A stretch of 64,000 nt of DNA from Cupriavidus pauculus (GTDB lineage Bacteria; Pseudomonadota; Gammaproteobacteria; Burkholderiales; Burkholderiaceae). The stretch is from assembly GCF_008801835.1 (NCBI RefSeq), contig NZ_VZOW01000007.1:124001-188000 (forward strand). Reading direction: 5' to 3'. The notes below the pieces were generated by a model. It searched no databases. It saw nothing but the letters and a program-made list of their open reading frames with translations, and was not told the origin of the DNA. The position numbers and the translations under genes are program-made. Position 1 is the stretch's first letter. The number at the start of each line of letters is the position of its first letter. Positions 1 to 8,938 of this stretch are shown here, one piece after another.

Positions 1-169
1 CATCCCAGACACGACCGTAGCCGTTGACCGATGTGGTGACGTCGATCGATGTCCTTCCGGCTTCGCCCGGTTCGATCATCACCTCGAGATCGCCGGAGCC
101 AACCACGCCAACCAGCACTCGGCGCGATGCCGGCGCGCCGGCGGCATATTCGAATCGGAGTTGTTCCAT
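1..169 (-). CDS. mdcC: Malonate decarboxylase acyl carrier (delta) subunit, 3' end outside window
   Basis: Only the first 56 codons are present; the gene runs off the left edge. The start reads MEQLRFEYAAGAP, followed by a VGVVGSGDLEVM block and then TTSVNGYGRVWD, which is the conserved opening of the MdcC family. In this family the protein carries a 2'-(5''-triphosphoribosyl)-3'-dephospho-CoA group on a serine and presents acetyl and malonyl thioesters to the other subunits. Its ATG shares one base with the mdcB stop (TGATG), so the two are translationally coupled. The later mdc genes presumably lie to the left of the window. Confidence 0.85.
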   Translation of the reverse strand, partial: MEQLRFEYAAGAPASRRVLVGVVGSGDLEVMIEPGEAGRTSIDVTTSVNGYGRVWD

Positions 170-1092
170 CAGGGCTCTCCCACGGCGCAAAGCCGATCAA
201 GAAATAACGTGGCGGCCAGCAGATCGGCTGCGCCGCCGGGCGATGTCTGGTGCGCACGCATCGTGGCCTCGAGATCGTGCAGGCGGCGTCGGCCGCTCAG
301 CGTGCCAATACCGCCCGCGTCGATCACTGCTTCGGCGCCGGCCTGCACGTCGGCCAGTCCCGCCAGTCCGGCGCGCGCCAGCACGCAGGTATCGTCCAGC
401 TGCGCAACGATGGCGAGCAGCGTGTTGACCTGTGCGGTCGGTTCGGCGTCGCCGCGCGCGCGGCACGCGCGCAGCATGGGCAGGCCCACGCCGGTGACAT
501 GCGGAAACCCGGCCTCGGCCTGTTCGCGCGCGCCGCCCACGGCGTAGGTGGCGCGCACCCATTCACCCTTGTTGCCGGTGTGCGCAGGCCGATGACGATC
601 CGGCATGCGTGCGATGACGCCAGCCATGCGCGCCACCGACGACGCGCTGCGCGTGCTGCCGAGCCAACCCGCAGCACCGGCCAGCAGGCCGAGCGCCCAG
701 ATTGCGCCGCGATGCGTGTTGACGCCGCCCGTGGCGCGCAGCATCTGCGCTTCTGCGCTGCGTCCGAGCGCGCCAAGCTGCTCGCGCAGCCCCGCGTCGA
801 GGCGTCTGGCATGCTGGCCGGCGCGCGCCATCGCGACAAAGCCGTCGCGCAGGCTGTGCGCGGAATCGATCATCAGTTGCAGCGACATGTCGCGATGGCT
901 GCCGTTGCCGCGGGCGTCGACGAGTCCGGGTTTGGGAGCGAGCGTGGCTTCGTCGATCAGGACCGCCACGGCGAGATCGCCTAGGGCCTGCGCCATGTCG
1001 ACAACCGGCGCGGCGTGCGCGGCGTGCGCTGCGTGCGGTGCGGGAGGCAAGGGCGCGACGGGCAGGGCTGCCTGCGATGCGGGGAATCCCAT
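169..1092 (-). CDS. mdcB: Triphosphoribosyl-dephospho-CoA synthase
   Basis: A 307-residue protein of the CitG/MdcB family, which makes the prosthetic group precursor for the malonate decarboxylase carrier subunit from ATP and dephospho-CoA. The family signature is visible as APKPGLVDARGNGSHRDM near residue 50, followed by the glycine-rich ATGGVNTHRGAIWALG segment. The ATG overlaps the mdcA stop (ATGA); a GTG codon directly upstream is an alternative start. The N-terminus has an unusual histidine/alanine run (HAAHAAHAA) encoded by a short GC-rich tandem repeat near 1008-1040, probably lineage-specific padding. It lies between mdcA and mdcC in one leftward operon. Confidence 0.9.
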   Translation of the reverse strand: MGFPASQAALPVAPLPPAPHAAHAAHAAPVVDMAQALGDLAVAVLIDEATLAPKPGLVDARGNGSHRDMSLQLMIDSAHSLRDGFVAMARAGQHARRLDAGLREQLGALGRSAEAQMLRATGGVNTHRGAIWALGLLAGAAGWLGSTRSASSVARMAGVIARMPDRHRPAHTGNKGEWVRATYAVGGAREQAEAGFPHVTGVGLPMLRACRARGDAEPTAQVNTLLAIVAQLDDTCVLARAGLAGLADVQAGAEAVIDAGGIGTLSGRRRLHDLEATMRAHQTSPGGAADLLAATLFLDRLCAVGEP

Positions 1093-2750
1093 CACCAGCT
1101 CCGGAAGCGTGCGGGCGGGTTGTAGAGGCCGCCCGACCATTCGACCAGATCCGCCATGCTTTTGGCGGCCAACAGCGACCGCGTGGCCTGTGCGCGATGC
1201 ACGCCGAGATCCTCGGGCAGCGCGATCAGCCCGTCGCTGCGCATCTGGCGCGTGGTGGCGGGATCGTGGCGCATGCCGATCGGCGTCACGCCCGCCACGG
1301 CCGCGATCATCCTGCGACGTTCTTCCAGCGAGCGCGCCTTGTACAGGTAAGCAATGCCTTCTTCGGTCAGCACGTGCGTCACGTCGTCGCCGTAGATCAT
1401 CACCGGCGCCAACGGCATGCCGCTGTCCTTGGCCACCTGCACTGCATCCATCGATTCGACAAAGGTCGGTTTGCCGCCCGCCTGGAAGGTTTCCACCATC
1501 TGCACCACCAGTTTGCGCCCGCGCGCGAGCGGGTCGTCGCTTTCGATCAGGTCCAGCCAGGCCGGCGTGGCGTGGCGTCGGCCGCCGGGATTGTGGCCCA
1601 TGTTGGGCGCACCGCCGAAGCCGGACAGGCGTCCGCGCGTAACGGTCGACGAGTGCCCGTCGCCGTCGATCTGCAGCGTCGAGCCGATGAACAGATCCAC
1701 CGCATATTGCCCGGCCAACTGGCACAGGGCGCGATTGGAACGCATGCTGCCATCCGCGCCGGTGAAGAACACATCGGGCCGCGCGGCCACGTAGTCTTCC
1801 ATGCCGAGCTCGCTGCCAAAGCTGTGCACGCTTTCCACCCAGCCCGATTCGATCGCGGGGATCAGCGTGGGATGCGGGTTGAGCGTCCAGTACTTGCAGA
1901 TCTTGCCCTTCAGGCCCAGTTGCTCGCCATAGGTGGGCAGGATCAGCTCGATGGCGGCCGTGTTGAAGCCGATGCCGTGATTGAGCGACTGCACGTTATG
2001 GCGTTCGTAGATGCCGCGGATCGCCATCATCGCCATCAGGATGTGCACCGGCTTGATCAGTCGCGGATCGCGCGTGAACAACGGCTCGCAGAAGAACGGC
2101 TTGTCCGACTGCACGACATAGTCGATCCAGGAGCCCGGGATATCCACGCGCGGCAGGTCGGCCGGGTCGTCGACGATCTCGTTGACCTGCGCAATCACGA
2201 TGCCGTCGCGAAACGCCGCCGCTTCCACCAGCGCCGGGGAATCCTCGGTGCTGGGCCCGGTGTAGAGGTTGCCGTGGCGATCTGCCTTGTACCCGGCGGT
2301 CAGCACGATGTGCGGCGTCAGGTCGACATAGAGCCGCGAATACAGTTCGATATAGGTATGGATCGCGCCGATTTCGAGCAGTCCATCGGCGAGGAACTGC
2401 GAGATGCGCACGCTCTGCGCGCCCGCATACGCAAAGTCCAGCTTGCGTGCGATACCGCGCTCGAAGAGATCCAGATGTTCCACGCGGCTGACGCTGGGGA
2501 TGATCATATGGAGGTCGTGCAGGCGCGTGGGATCGGCATCGGCCAGCGCGCGCGACAGAAAGTCCGCCTGCTTCTGGTTGTTGCCTTCCAGCACCACGCG
2601 GTCGCCCGGCGCGGTCACGGCTTCGAGGAAGGCAACGATGTCGCCGGTGGGAATGACCTTGCCTGTGGCGATGCTCGCCCCCAGGGCCTGCCGGCGGCGC
2701 TTTTCTGCGCGGCGCGTGTCCCACTGTCGTTCCGGTATCGGGTTCAGCAT
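1092..2750 (-). CDS. mdcA: Malonate decarboxylase alpha subunit (acetyl-S-ACP:malonate ACP transferase)
   Basis: A 552-residue protein, the usual MdcA length. It exchanges the acetyl group on the carrier protein for malonate, the entry step of biotin-independent malonate decarboxylation to acetate and CO2 in the cytoplasm. Recognisable stretches are HGIGFNTAAIELILPTYGE, the HSFGSELGMEDY segment and the SGFGGAPNMGHNPGGRRH block typical of the family. It is the first gene of the leftward mdcA-mdcB-mdcC unit. It is divergent from madL across a 267-bp intergenic region with two operator-like palindromes. Confidence 0.93.
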   Translation of the reverse strand: MLNPIPERQWDTRRAEKRRRQALGASIATGKVIPTGDIVAFLEAVTAPGDRVVLEGNNQKQADFLSRALADADPTRLHDLHMIIPSVSRVEHLDLFERGIARKLDFAYAGAQSVRISQFLADGLLEIGAIHTYIELYSRLYVDLTPHIVLTAGYKADRHGNLYTGPSTEDSPALVEAAAFRDGIVIAQVNEIVDDPADLPRVDIPGSWIDYVVQSDKPFFCEPLFTRDPRLIKPVHILMAMMAIRGIYERHNVQSLNHGIGFNTAAIELILPTYGEQLGLKGKICKYWTLNPHPTLIPAIESGWVESVHSFGSELGMEDYVAARPDVFFTGADGSMRSNRALCQLAGQYAVDLFIGSTLQIDGDGHSSTVTRGRLSGFGGAPNMGHNPGGRRHATPAWLDLIESDDPLARGRKLVVQMVETFQAGGKPTFVESMDAVQVAKDSGMPLAPVMIYGDDVTHVLTEEGIAYLYKARSLEERRRMIAAVAGVTPIGMRHDPATTRQMRSDGLIALPEDLGVHRAQATRSLLAAKSMADLVEWSGGLYNPPARFRSW

Positions 2751-2832
2751 GGCGTCTCCGGTGTGCTGCGATCGTTACAGCAAAGATAGGGGAGGGCGCA
2801 CCTCGCGAACAATCAACATCGGCGGCGAAACG

Positions 2833-2905
2833 TTACGCCCCGCGTAAATGATCCGCGCGCCATGTGCCGGGTACCCGGTGCCGGTCACGATTAACCGCAC
2901 CGTAA
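2833..2905. promoter_or_regulatory. Pair of TTA-N9-TAA palindromes between mdcA and madL
   Basis: Two 15-base elements of the same form are visible: TTACGCCCCGCGTAA at 2833-2847, whose 6-base arms are perfect, and TTAACCGCACCGTAA at 2891-2905, which is palindromic only in its outer bases. Both contain the T-N11-A core typical of LysR-family binding sites. They are 58 bases apart (centre to centre) in the divergent mdcA/madL intergenic region. They are plausible binding sites for the nearby MdcR; this is inference, not a known consensus for this organism. Confidence 0.45.
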
Positions 2906-3017
2906 CGATCCGGCGGGGCAGGTTGATTGATGCGCGCCTGCGCGCTTCCTAGAGTTGTTGGTATATGCCCGGCACCGTACCGGCAGCATCACACAGACAA
3001 CACCACCGGAGACAACC

Positions 3018-3413
3018 ATGATCATCTACGGAACCGCCCTGCTGGCGATCTGCCATCTCGTAGGGCTCTATCTTGGCGACCTGCTGGGCGTCGCCATCGG
3101 CGTGAAGGCCAATGTGGGCGGCGTGGGCATCGCCATGCTGATGCTGATTTCGATCCGGCTGTATCTGCATGACCGCGGTCTGCTGCCGCGCGAAACGGAG
3201 GCGGGCGTTGGCTTCTGGGGCGCGATGTATATCCCCGTGGTGGTGGCGATGGCGGCGCAGCAGAACGTGGTGGCAGCGCTGCGCGGCGGGCCGGTCGCGC
3301 TTATCGCGGCGGTGCTGGCGGCCGGCGTGTGCGCCTGCCTGATCGCGCTGCTGAGCCGCACCGGCGACCACGAACCGCTACCGCCATTGCCGGCCGAAGC
3401 CGCAGCGCAATAA
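3018..3413 (+). CDS. madL: Malonate transporter subunit MadL
   Basis: A 131-residue integral membrane protein with about four hydrophobic segments, matching the small subunit of the two-component MadLM malonate:sodium symporter. The start is fixed by GGAGACA four bases upstream of the ATG; an in-frame start at 2955 would add an unlikely hydrophilic leader. The family residues YGTALLAICHLVGLYLGDLLG and IGVKANVGGVGIAM are present. The gene is divergent from mdcA and is followed 15 bases later by madM, so both subunits are made together to import the decarboxylase substrate. Confidence 0.92.
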   Translation: MIIYGTALLAICHLVGLYLGDLLGVAIGVKANVGGVGIAMLMLISIRLYLHDRGLLPRETEAGVGFWGAMYIPVVVAMAAQQNVVAALRGGPVALIAAVLAAGVCACLIALLSRTGDHEPLPPLPAEAAAQ

Positions 3414-3428
3414 GACCGGGAGACTGAC

Positions 3429-4211
3429 ATGTCGATTGCTTCGCTGGCCGTGATGGCCCAGAACGTACTGCTGCACAACGGCCTGGTAACGGCGTTTGCC
3501 GCCGTTGGCATCGTGATGTGGGTGTCGTCCCAGATCTCGCGGAAACTGACGAAGGGACGCCTGCATGCGTCGGCCATTGCCATCATGATCGGCCTGGCGC
3601 TGGCGTATTACGGTGGCGTGGTCACGGGAAAGGACAAGGGCCTGGCCGATTTCGCGCTGTTTTCGGGCATCGGCCTGATGGGCGGCGCAATGCTGCGCGA
3701 CTTCGCCATCGTCGCCACGGCCTTCGAAGTGCAGGTGCGCGAGGCGCGCAAGGCCGGCATGGTGGGCGTGGTGTCGCTGCTGCTGGGCACCGTGGTGCCA
3801 TTTGTGGTGGGCGCCTGTGTGGCGCGCGCTTTTGGCTATGACGACGCCGTCAGCATGACAACGATCGGCGCCGGCGCGGTGACGTACATCGTCGGCCCGG
3901 TGACCGGGGCGGCGCTGGGCGCCAGTTCCGATGTCATCGCGCTGTCGATCGCAACGGGGCTGATCAAGGCCATCATCGTGATGGTCGGCACGCCGTTCGC
4001 GGCGGGCTTCCTGGGCTTGAACAACCCGCGCGCGGCCATGGTGTTTGGCGGACTGGCCGGAACGGTCAGTGGCGTATCGGCCGGACTTGCCGCAACGGAC
4101 CGTCGCCTGGTGCCATACGGCGCGCTGGTGGCCACTTTCCACACTGGCCTCGGCTGCCTGCTGGGGCCGTCGGTGCTGTATCTGGCGACCAAGGCGATCG
4201 TCGGGGGATGA
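3429..4211 (+). CDS. madM: Malonate transporter subunit MadM
   Basis: A 260-residue polytopic membrane protein, the large subunit of the MadLM malonate transporter. It has roughly eight hydrophobic segments and the conserved glycine-rich stretches SGIGLMGGAMLRDFAIVATA and TIGAGAVTYIVGPVTGAALG. A GGGAG ribosome site precedes the ATG. It ends four bases before the convergent stop of mdcR, with no visible terminator between them. With MadL it brings malonate into the cytoplasm for the divergently encoded decarboxylase. Confidence 0.93.
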   Translation: MSIASLAVMAQNVLLHNGLVTAFAAVGIVMWVSSQISRKLTKGRLHASAIAIMIGLALAYYGGVVTGKDKGLADFALFSGIGLMGGAMLRDFAIVATAFEVQVREARKAGMVGVVSLLLGTVVPFVVGACVARAFGYDDAVSMTTIGAGAVTYIVGPVTGAALGASSDVIALSIATGLIKAIIVMVGTPFAAGFLGLNNPRAAMVFGGLAGTVSGVSAGLAATDRRLVPYGALVATFHTGLGCLLGPSVLYLATKAIVGG

Positions 4212-4215
4212 GCGT

Positions 4216-5121
4216 TCAGTGTGTGAGCATGCGGCACACGGCCGCCAGCGCCAGCAGATTGGGATCGCGTTCGCGGCGGCGTAGGAAGCTCAGGCCGATG
4301 GACTGCTTCATGTCGAAGTCGGGCGTCAGCGGTATCAAGGCAACGTTGCGCGCAAAGACGTCGCGCACCCGGCCCGGCAGCAGCGAGTAGCCGATGCCGC
4401 CGCCCACCAGATTCATCAGCGAGAAAATATCGCCCACCTTCATGACCACGTTTGGCGTGAAGTCGGCGATGCGGAAAGCCTCGGCAAATCCGCTCGACGT
4501 CACGAAGCCATCGCCGAGCGCCACAAAAGGCTCGTCGCGGCATTGGCGCAGATCCACGGCGTCCATGCTGGCATAGTGGGAATCGGCCGGCGCGGCGAAG
4601 AAGATGTCGTCCTCGAACATCGGGATCGACTCGATCTCGGTGGAGGCTTCGGGCAGGCCCATCAGCGTGGCGTCGATCGTGCCCTGGCGCAGCTTGTCGA
4701 GCAGGTCGGCGTTGGAACCGAGCACTAGTTCAGTCTGCAGTTCCGGGCGGCGCATCTTGATGCCGATGACCACCTGCGGCACGGTGCGGATGGTCAGCGA
4801 ATACAGCGATCCGATCTTGAGCTGGTCGGCTGAATACCCGGCGGCCTCGCGCGTCATGCGCACGCCGTCGGCCATGGTCTTGATCACATCGCGCGCCACA
4901 TCGGCCAACACATGCGCGGCTTCGGTCGGCAACAGGCTGCGGCCCTCGTGGCGGAACAGCGCGCAGCGCAGTCCTTCTTCGAGCGAATGCAGCGCACGGT
5001 GCACGCTGACGGTGCTGACGTCCAGCGTTTCGGCCGCCTTCGCCAGATTGCCGGTCTCCATGAAAGCGAGCAGCGCTTCGAGTTTGCGGAAGGTGATGTC
5101 TTCGCTGATGCGTTCGGGCAT
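4216..5121 (-). CDS. mdcR: LysR-family regulator of malonate genes
   Basis: A 301-residue LysR-type regulator from the preferred ATG at 5121; an upstream GTG at 5148 would add nine residues. The N-terminal helix-turn-helix (ITFRKLEALLAFMETGNLAKAAETL) and the HRALHSLEEGLRC helix match MdcR proteins, which activate mdc/mad genes when malonate is present. It lies convergent to madM and divergent from the DUF485-actP pair, so it could act on both sides. No strong ribosome site precedes either start. Confidence 0.85.
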   Translation of the reverse strand: MPERISEDITFRKLEALLAFMETGNLAKAAETLDVSTVSVHRALHSLEEGLRCALFRHEGRSLLPTEAAHVLADVARDVIKTMADGVRMTREAAGYSADQLKIGSLYSLTIRTVPQVVIGIKMRRPELQTELVLGSNADLLDKLRQGTIDATLMGLPEASTEIESIPMFEDDIFFAAPADSHYASMDAVDLRQCRDEPFVALGDGFVTSSGFAEAFRIADFTPNVVMKVGDIFSLMNLVGGGIGYSLLPGRVRDVFARNVALIPLTPDFDMKQSIGLSFLRRRERDPNLLALAAVCRMLTH

Positions 5122-5402
5122 GGCGGGGCGTGTGGGCGAACAGGCCACGATGATCGCACACCGTGGCGCGCGATGTCATGGCGCTCGCTTGCGTGTCCGG
5201 TAGGCCGCGGCGCTGGTGCGCTGTTCGAAGCGCGGCGCGTACGCGCATCGTCGATCACAACGCGCCGCCGTCGCCACGTGCGATGCGCGGCGCTTAACGT
5301 TTACCCCGGCAACGCGCGGCGCACGCTGTAAGAACCGGGTAAGCGGCGCGCTTTACCTTACGGTCATCGTCGAAACAAAAGCTGATACGCAGGAGACACG
5401 CG

Positions 5403-5708
5403 ATGCACGATGATCTGATCGAGAAACTGAAGGCCAGCCCGCATTACCGGGACCTGGTGCGCCGGCGCAGCCGGCTGGGCTGGCTGCTGACGGCCGTGGT
5501 GCTGGTGGTCTACTACGGCTATGTGCTGCTGATTGCGTTCGACAAGGAACTGCTGGCGCGCCGCGTGGGCGACGGCGTGACGACGTGGGGCATGCCGATC
5601 GGGCTGTTCGTGATCGTGTTCACGGTGGTGATCACCGGGCTCTATGTGCGCCACGCCAACGGCGTCTATGACGACCTGACCGAGAAGATCAAGCGGGAGG
5701 TCGCATGA
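5403..5708 (+). CDS. DUF485 membrane protein, partner of acetate permease
   Basis: A 101-residue DUF485 (YjcH-like) protein with two transmembrane segments (about residues 25-45 and 60-83) and charged ends. A GGAGACA ribosome site ends four bases before the ATG. It overlaps the downstream actP by four bases (ATGA), the classical yjcH-actP arrangement. The family accompanies sodium/acetate symporters, but its exact role is not established. The 281-bp region upstream carries several GTAA/TTAC elements, including TTTACCCCGG and CCGGGTAA in inverted orientation around 5300-5342, which may be regulatory. Confidence 0.88.
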   Translation: MHDDLIEKLKASPHYRDLVRRRSRLGWLLTAVVLVVYYGYVLLIAFDKELLARRVGDGVTTWGMPIGLFVIVFTVVITGLYVRHANGVYDDLTEKIKREVA

Positions 5709-7369
5709 ATACGTATCGCGCGATGGGCGCCAGCGCGCTGCTGGGCCTGTGTTGCACGGCCGCGTTTGCGGCGGGCGGCGATCTGGGGCAGGCGGTCAAG
5801 CAGCCCACCAACTGGACGGCCATCGCCATGTTCGTGGTGTTCGTCATCGGCACGCTGTTCATCACCAAATGGGCCGCCAAGAGGACCACATCGGCGGCCA
5901 CCTTCTATACGGGCGGCGGCGGTATCACGGGTTTTCAGAATGGCCTGGCGATTGCTGGCGATTTCATGTCGGCGGCTTCGTTCCTGGGCATTTCCGCTGC
6001 GGTGTACACCAGCGGCTACGATGGCCTGATCTATTCCATCGGCTTCCTGGTGGGCTGGCCGATCATCACGTTCCTGATGGCCGAGCGGCTGCGTAACCTG
6101 GGCCGCTTCACGTTTGCGGACGTGGCGGCGTATCGCTTCAAGCAGACGCCGATCCGCGCCTTCGCGGCGTCGGGCACGCTCGTCGTCGTGGCGTTCTACC
6201 TGATCGCCCAGATGGTGGGCGCGGGGCAACTGATCAAGCTGCTGTTTGGGCTGGAGTACTGGGTGGCGGTGGTCATCGTCGGTGCGCTGATGATGATCTA
6301 CGTGCTGTTTGGCGGCATGACGGCCACCACGTGGGTGCAGATCATCAAGGCCTGCCTGCTGCTGGGCGGCGCGTCGTTCATGGCCTTCATGGTGCTGGCG
6401 CAGTTTCACTTCAGCCCCGAGGCGCTGTTCGCCAAGGCGGTGGAGGTGCACGCGAAGAAGGATTCGATCATGAGTCCCGGCAACTTCATCAAGGATCCGA
6501 TCTCGGCGATTTCGTTCGGTATCGCGCTGATGTTCGGCACGGCCGGGCTGCCGCATATCCTGATGCGCTTCTTCACCGTGCCCAATGCCAAGGAAGCGCG
6601 CAAGTCGGTGTTCTGGGCCACCACCTGGATCGGCTATTTCTACATCCTGACCTTTATCATCGGCTTTGGCGCGATCGTGCTGGTCAGCACCAACGCCAGT
6701 TTTCAGGACGGCAGCGGCAAGCTGCTGGGCGGCGTGAACATGGCGGCGGTGCACCTGGCCAGCGCTGTGGGCGGCAACGTGTTCCTGGGCTTTATTTCGG
6801 CCGTGGCGTTCGCCACCATCCTCGCCGTGGTGGCCGGCCTCACGCTGGCCGGCGCGTCAGCCGTATCGCACGACCTCTATGCCACGGTGTTCAAGCACGG
6901 CAAGGCCTCCAGCGCCATGGAGCTGCGCGTATCGCGCATCACGACGATGGTCCTGGGCTTGGTCGCCGTGGTGCTCGGGATCGTGTTCGAGAAGCAGAAC
7001 ATCGCGTTCATGGTGTCGCTGGCGTTTGCCGTGGCTGCTTCGGCCAACTTCCCGGTGCTGTTCATGTCCGTGCTATGGAAGGGCTGCACCACGCGCGGCG
7101 CGATGGTCGGCGGATTCCTCGGCCTGCTGTCGGCGGTGGTGCTGACCGTGCTGTCGCAGGCGGTATGGGTCGACGTGTTCCACTTCAAGAGCGCGCCGTT
7201 CCCGTACACGTCGCCGGCGCTGTTCTCGATGACGATCGGCTTTGTCGGCATCTGGCTGGTGTCGATCAACGACCGGTCCGCGCGGGCGCGTGTGGACAAG
7301 GCAGGCTTCGAGGCGCAGGAACTGCGTTCCGAAACCGGTATCGGCGCGGTCCAGGCGTCGGCGCACTGA
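5705..7369 (+). CDS. actP: Cation/acetate symporter
   Basis: A 554-residue sodium:solute symporter family protein of the ActP type, transporting acetate and related short monocarboxylates inward. It begins with a cleavable-looking signal sequence ([19 protein letters not shown]), as ActP proteins do, followed by about 13 transmembrane segments. The [20 protein letters not shown] segment and the [21 protein letters not shown] segment are family hallmarks. Because malonate decarboxylase releases acetate, its position next to the malonate locus suggests acetate recapture, though this coupling is inferred. It overlaps the DUF485 gene by four bases. Confidence 0.93.
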   Translation: MNTYRAMGASALLGLCCTAAFAAGGDLGQAVKQPTNWTAIAMFVVFVIGTLFITKWAAKRTTSAATFYTGGGGITGFQNGLAIAGDFMSAASFLGISAAVYTSGYDGLIYSIGFLVGWPIITFLMAERLRNLGRFTFADVAAYRFKQTPIRAFAASGTLVVVAFYLIAQMVGAGQLIKLLFGLEYWVAVVIVGALMMIYVLFGGMTATTWVQIIKACLLLGGASFMAFMVLAQFHFSPEALFAKAVEVHAKKDSIMSPGNFIKDPISAISFGIALMFGTAGLPHILMRFFTVPNAKEARKSVFWATTWIGYFYILTFIIGFGAIVLVSTNASFQDGSGKLLGGVNMAAVHLASAVGGNVFLGFISAVAFATILAVVAGLTLAGASAVSHDLYATVFKHGKASSAMELRVSRITTMVLGLVAVVLGIVFEKQNIAFMVSLAFAVAASANFPVLFMSVLWKGCTTRGAMVGGFLGLLSAVVLTVLSQAVWVDVFHFKSAPFPYTSPALFSMTIGFVGIWLVSINDRSARARVDKAGFEAQELRSETGIGAVQASAH

Positions 7370-7409
7370 TGCCTGCGGCGGCCGGCGCGGCGCGTGGACA
7401 GATGCGCAA

Positions 7410-7742
7410 TCAGTCCTTGGCGACGACCTCAATGCGCAGCGCGGGCGCGCCGGCCACGATGGCCAGCAGGCGGTCGACATTGGGATGCGCGCCGGGCCGG
7501 TTGCGGGCGTCGGCGGTGTGCTCGGCAAACACTTCCAGCGCATGCGCCGCGGCCTGCGCATCGAGTTTGTCGAATGACTGCCGAATATAGTTGTAGACAG
7601 CCACCGAACCCTGCTTGCCCGGCATGTTTTCGATGCTCGCGGCGACGACGCCTTGCGCATCGAGCAGATCGATGCGCGCGATGCCGTCGATCGCGGGCAG
7701 CTGGGCGAGGTTGTCCTTGAATACGTTGCCGGGCTGAATCAT
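7410..7742 (-). CDS. DUF2322 family protein
   Basis: A 110-residue soluble protein of the DUF2322 family, whose function is not known. It opens MIQPGNVFKDNLAQLPAIDGIARIDL and contains a PGKQGSVAVYNYIRQ segment near the middle; no signal peptide or membrane segment is present. It lies downstream of tRNA-Val in the same direction but is separated from it by a strong terminator. It is convergent with actP. The family assignment is from recall of its conserved opening. Confidence 0.75.
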   Translation of the reverse strand: MIQPGNVFKDNLAQLPAIDGIARIDLLDAQGVVAASIENMPGKQGSVAVYNYIRQSFDKLDAQAAAHALEVFAEHTADARNRPGAHPNVDRLLAIVAGAPALRIEVVAKD

Positions 7743-7855
7743 GGGGGCGCTCCGTGGTGCGTGATGCCGAAAATGTCGCGGCTGTCATGGCGACTGGCGG
7801 CGGGGAAAGGCCAAAACAGGGCCCAAATCGGGCCATACCGGACCAAAACCAAGAC

Positions 7856-7888
7856 AAAAACGGACGGTGCCTTTCGGCGACCGTCCGT
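7856..7888 (-). terminator. Rho-independent terminator of tRNA-Val
   Basis: Read leftward, a perfect nine-base stem (ACGGACGGT pairing with ACCGTCCGT) is extended by a GCC/GGC pairing around a GAAA-type loop and followed by a run of five T. It lies 14 bases past the tRNA-Val 3' end. Confidence 0.85.
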
Positions 7889-7902
7889 TCCTGTTTGTGC
7901 GT

Positions 7903-7979
7903 TGGTAGGCTCGATTGGACTCGAACCAACGACCCCCACCATGTCAAGGTGGTGCTCTAACCAGCTGAGCTACGAGCCT
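7903..7979 (-). tRNA. tRNA-Val (anticodon GAC)
   Basis: A 77-base cloverleaf read on the minus strand. The seven-base acceptor stem AGGCTCG pairs perfectly with CGAGCCT. The D-arm begins GCTCAGCTGG, the anticodon arm CCACC-TTGACAT-GGTGG shows anticodon GAC, and the T-arm contains GGTTCGAGTCC. The 3' CCA is encoded (7903-7905), with discriminator A. It decodes valine GUC/GUU codons. Confidence 0.97.
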
Positions 7980-7991
7980 GAAGAGGGGCGA

Positions 7992-8020
7992 ATTCTATCG
8001 GCAGGTTTCGGATCGCGCAA
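7992..8020 (-). promoter_or_regulatory. Promoter of tRNA-Val
   Basis: Read leftward, TTGCGC (8015-8020), a 17-base spacer and TAGAAT (7992-7997) form a good sigma70 promoter just upstream of the tRNA 5' end. The -35 box lies inside an inverted repeat (GCGCAAG and CTTGCGC, 8015-8033), which may end upstream transcription or be a binding site. Confidence 0.65.
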
Positions 8021-8134
8021 GTATTTCTTGCGCACGCCGCCCGATCGACATGTTTTGCTTTGGTTTGCCTTGAGGCTGCGGATGCGCCACGATGGCCGTT
8101 GCCTGCATGGACGCGCCTGCCGCGCTGGGGACGC

Positions 8135-8938
8135 TCAGCGCCAAGCGTAGGCCAGGCCCGCGCCGTAGGTGATCTGGTTGCGGGTGCCGCGCTGGGTCAC
8201 GATGGGGCTGTCGCCGGCGCCCCCGGTCAGCCGTTGCATGTAGATCATCGCGCCCGCATACCAGTGCTTGTCGATCTGGTAGATCGCCGCCAGCCAGCCC
8301 GTGTATTGTTCGAGGCCGCCGCCGGGGCTGTAGATCGGCAGGCCGCTGGCCGCGCTGTCGCCGGACGTGACGCCAAAATAGGTCTGGTTGAAGCTGCGGC
8401 TCACCCACGTCATGCCGAAGCCCGCGCCAAGGAACACGCGCGGCGAAACCGGCGCCCAGAACGTGCCCGACGCGGTGACGCGCATGCCGCCGTACTCGAT
8501 TCCAGCATTGGTCATCACATTGACGCCGCCGCGCAGCCGGTAGGGGACGCCGCCCGTGGCGATGTATTCGTAGCCGATAAATCCGCCGGCCTCCACCGTG
8601 GTGTCGATGTCGTGGATGCGCGCGACAACCGGGTCGTCGACGTTCTTGCGGCCCAGGCGCAGCCCCACGGCGGGCCCGTATTGCAGGCCGGTCAGGCCGC
8701 CAAAGTTGAACTGCGCGAACGGACCGTACCATTCCAGCAGCTTGCCGCTCTCGGTGGTGTAGCGCAGGCCGGGCACCACGCCCAGCATTCTTTCGTTGCC
8801 GCCCGCGTATTGCGTGGTGGACCCGATGCCGAGGCCCACCATGTTGGGCAGCTCACCCGGCAAATCGACCGGCGCGGCGTGGGCGGCGCCGCTTATCGCC
8901 GCCAGGCACAGCAGCGTCGCGGCCAGCGGCGTACGCAT
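8135..8938 (-). CDS. MipA/OmpV-family outer membrane protein
   Basis: A 267-residue protein from the ATG at 8938. It starts with a signal peptide (MRTPLAATLLCLAAISGAAHA) and continues as an aromatic- and glycine-rich beta-barrel-like protein ending in the terminal aromatic-R motif GAGLAYAWR. The GLGIGSTTQYAGGNERMLGVVPGLRYTTES pattern resembles MipA/OmpV scaffolding proteins. In other bacteria such proteins act as outer membrane channels or peptidoglycan-machinery scaffolds; the role here is not shown. It stands alone, with tRNA-Val downstream and the chemoreceptor divergent. Confidence 0.72.
   Translation of the reverse strand: MRTPLAATLLCLAAISGAAHAAPVDLPGELPNMVGLGIGSTTQYAGGNERMLGVVPGLRYTTESGKLLEWYGPFAQFNFGGLTGLQYGPAVGLRLGRKNVDDPVVARIHDIDTTVEAGGFIGYEYIATGGVPYRLRGGVNVMTNAGIEYGGMRVTASGTFWAPVSPRVFLGAGFGMTWVSRSFNQTYFGVTSGDSAASGLPIYSPGGGLEQYTGWLAAIYQIDKHWYAGAMIYMQRLTGGAGDSPIVTQRGTRNQITYGAGLAYAWR

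Noticed and set aside
7370-7409. Terminator between actP and the DUF2322 gene
   Set aside because: The GC-rich stretch can fold but has no T-run on either strand.
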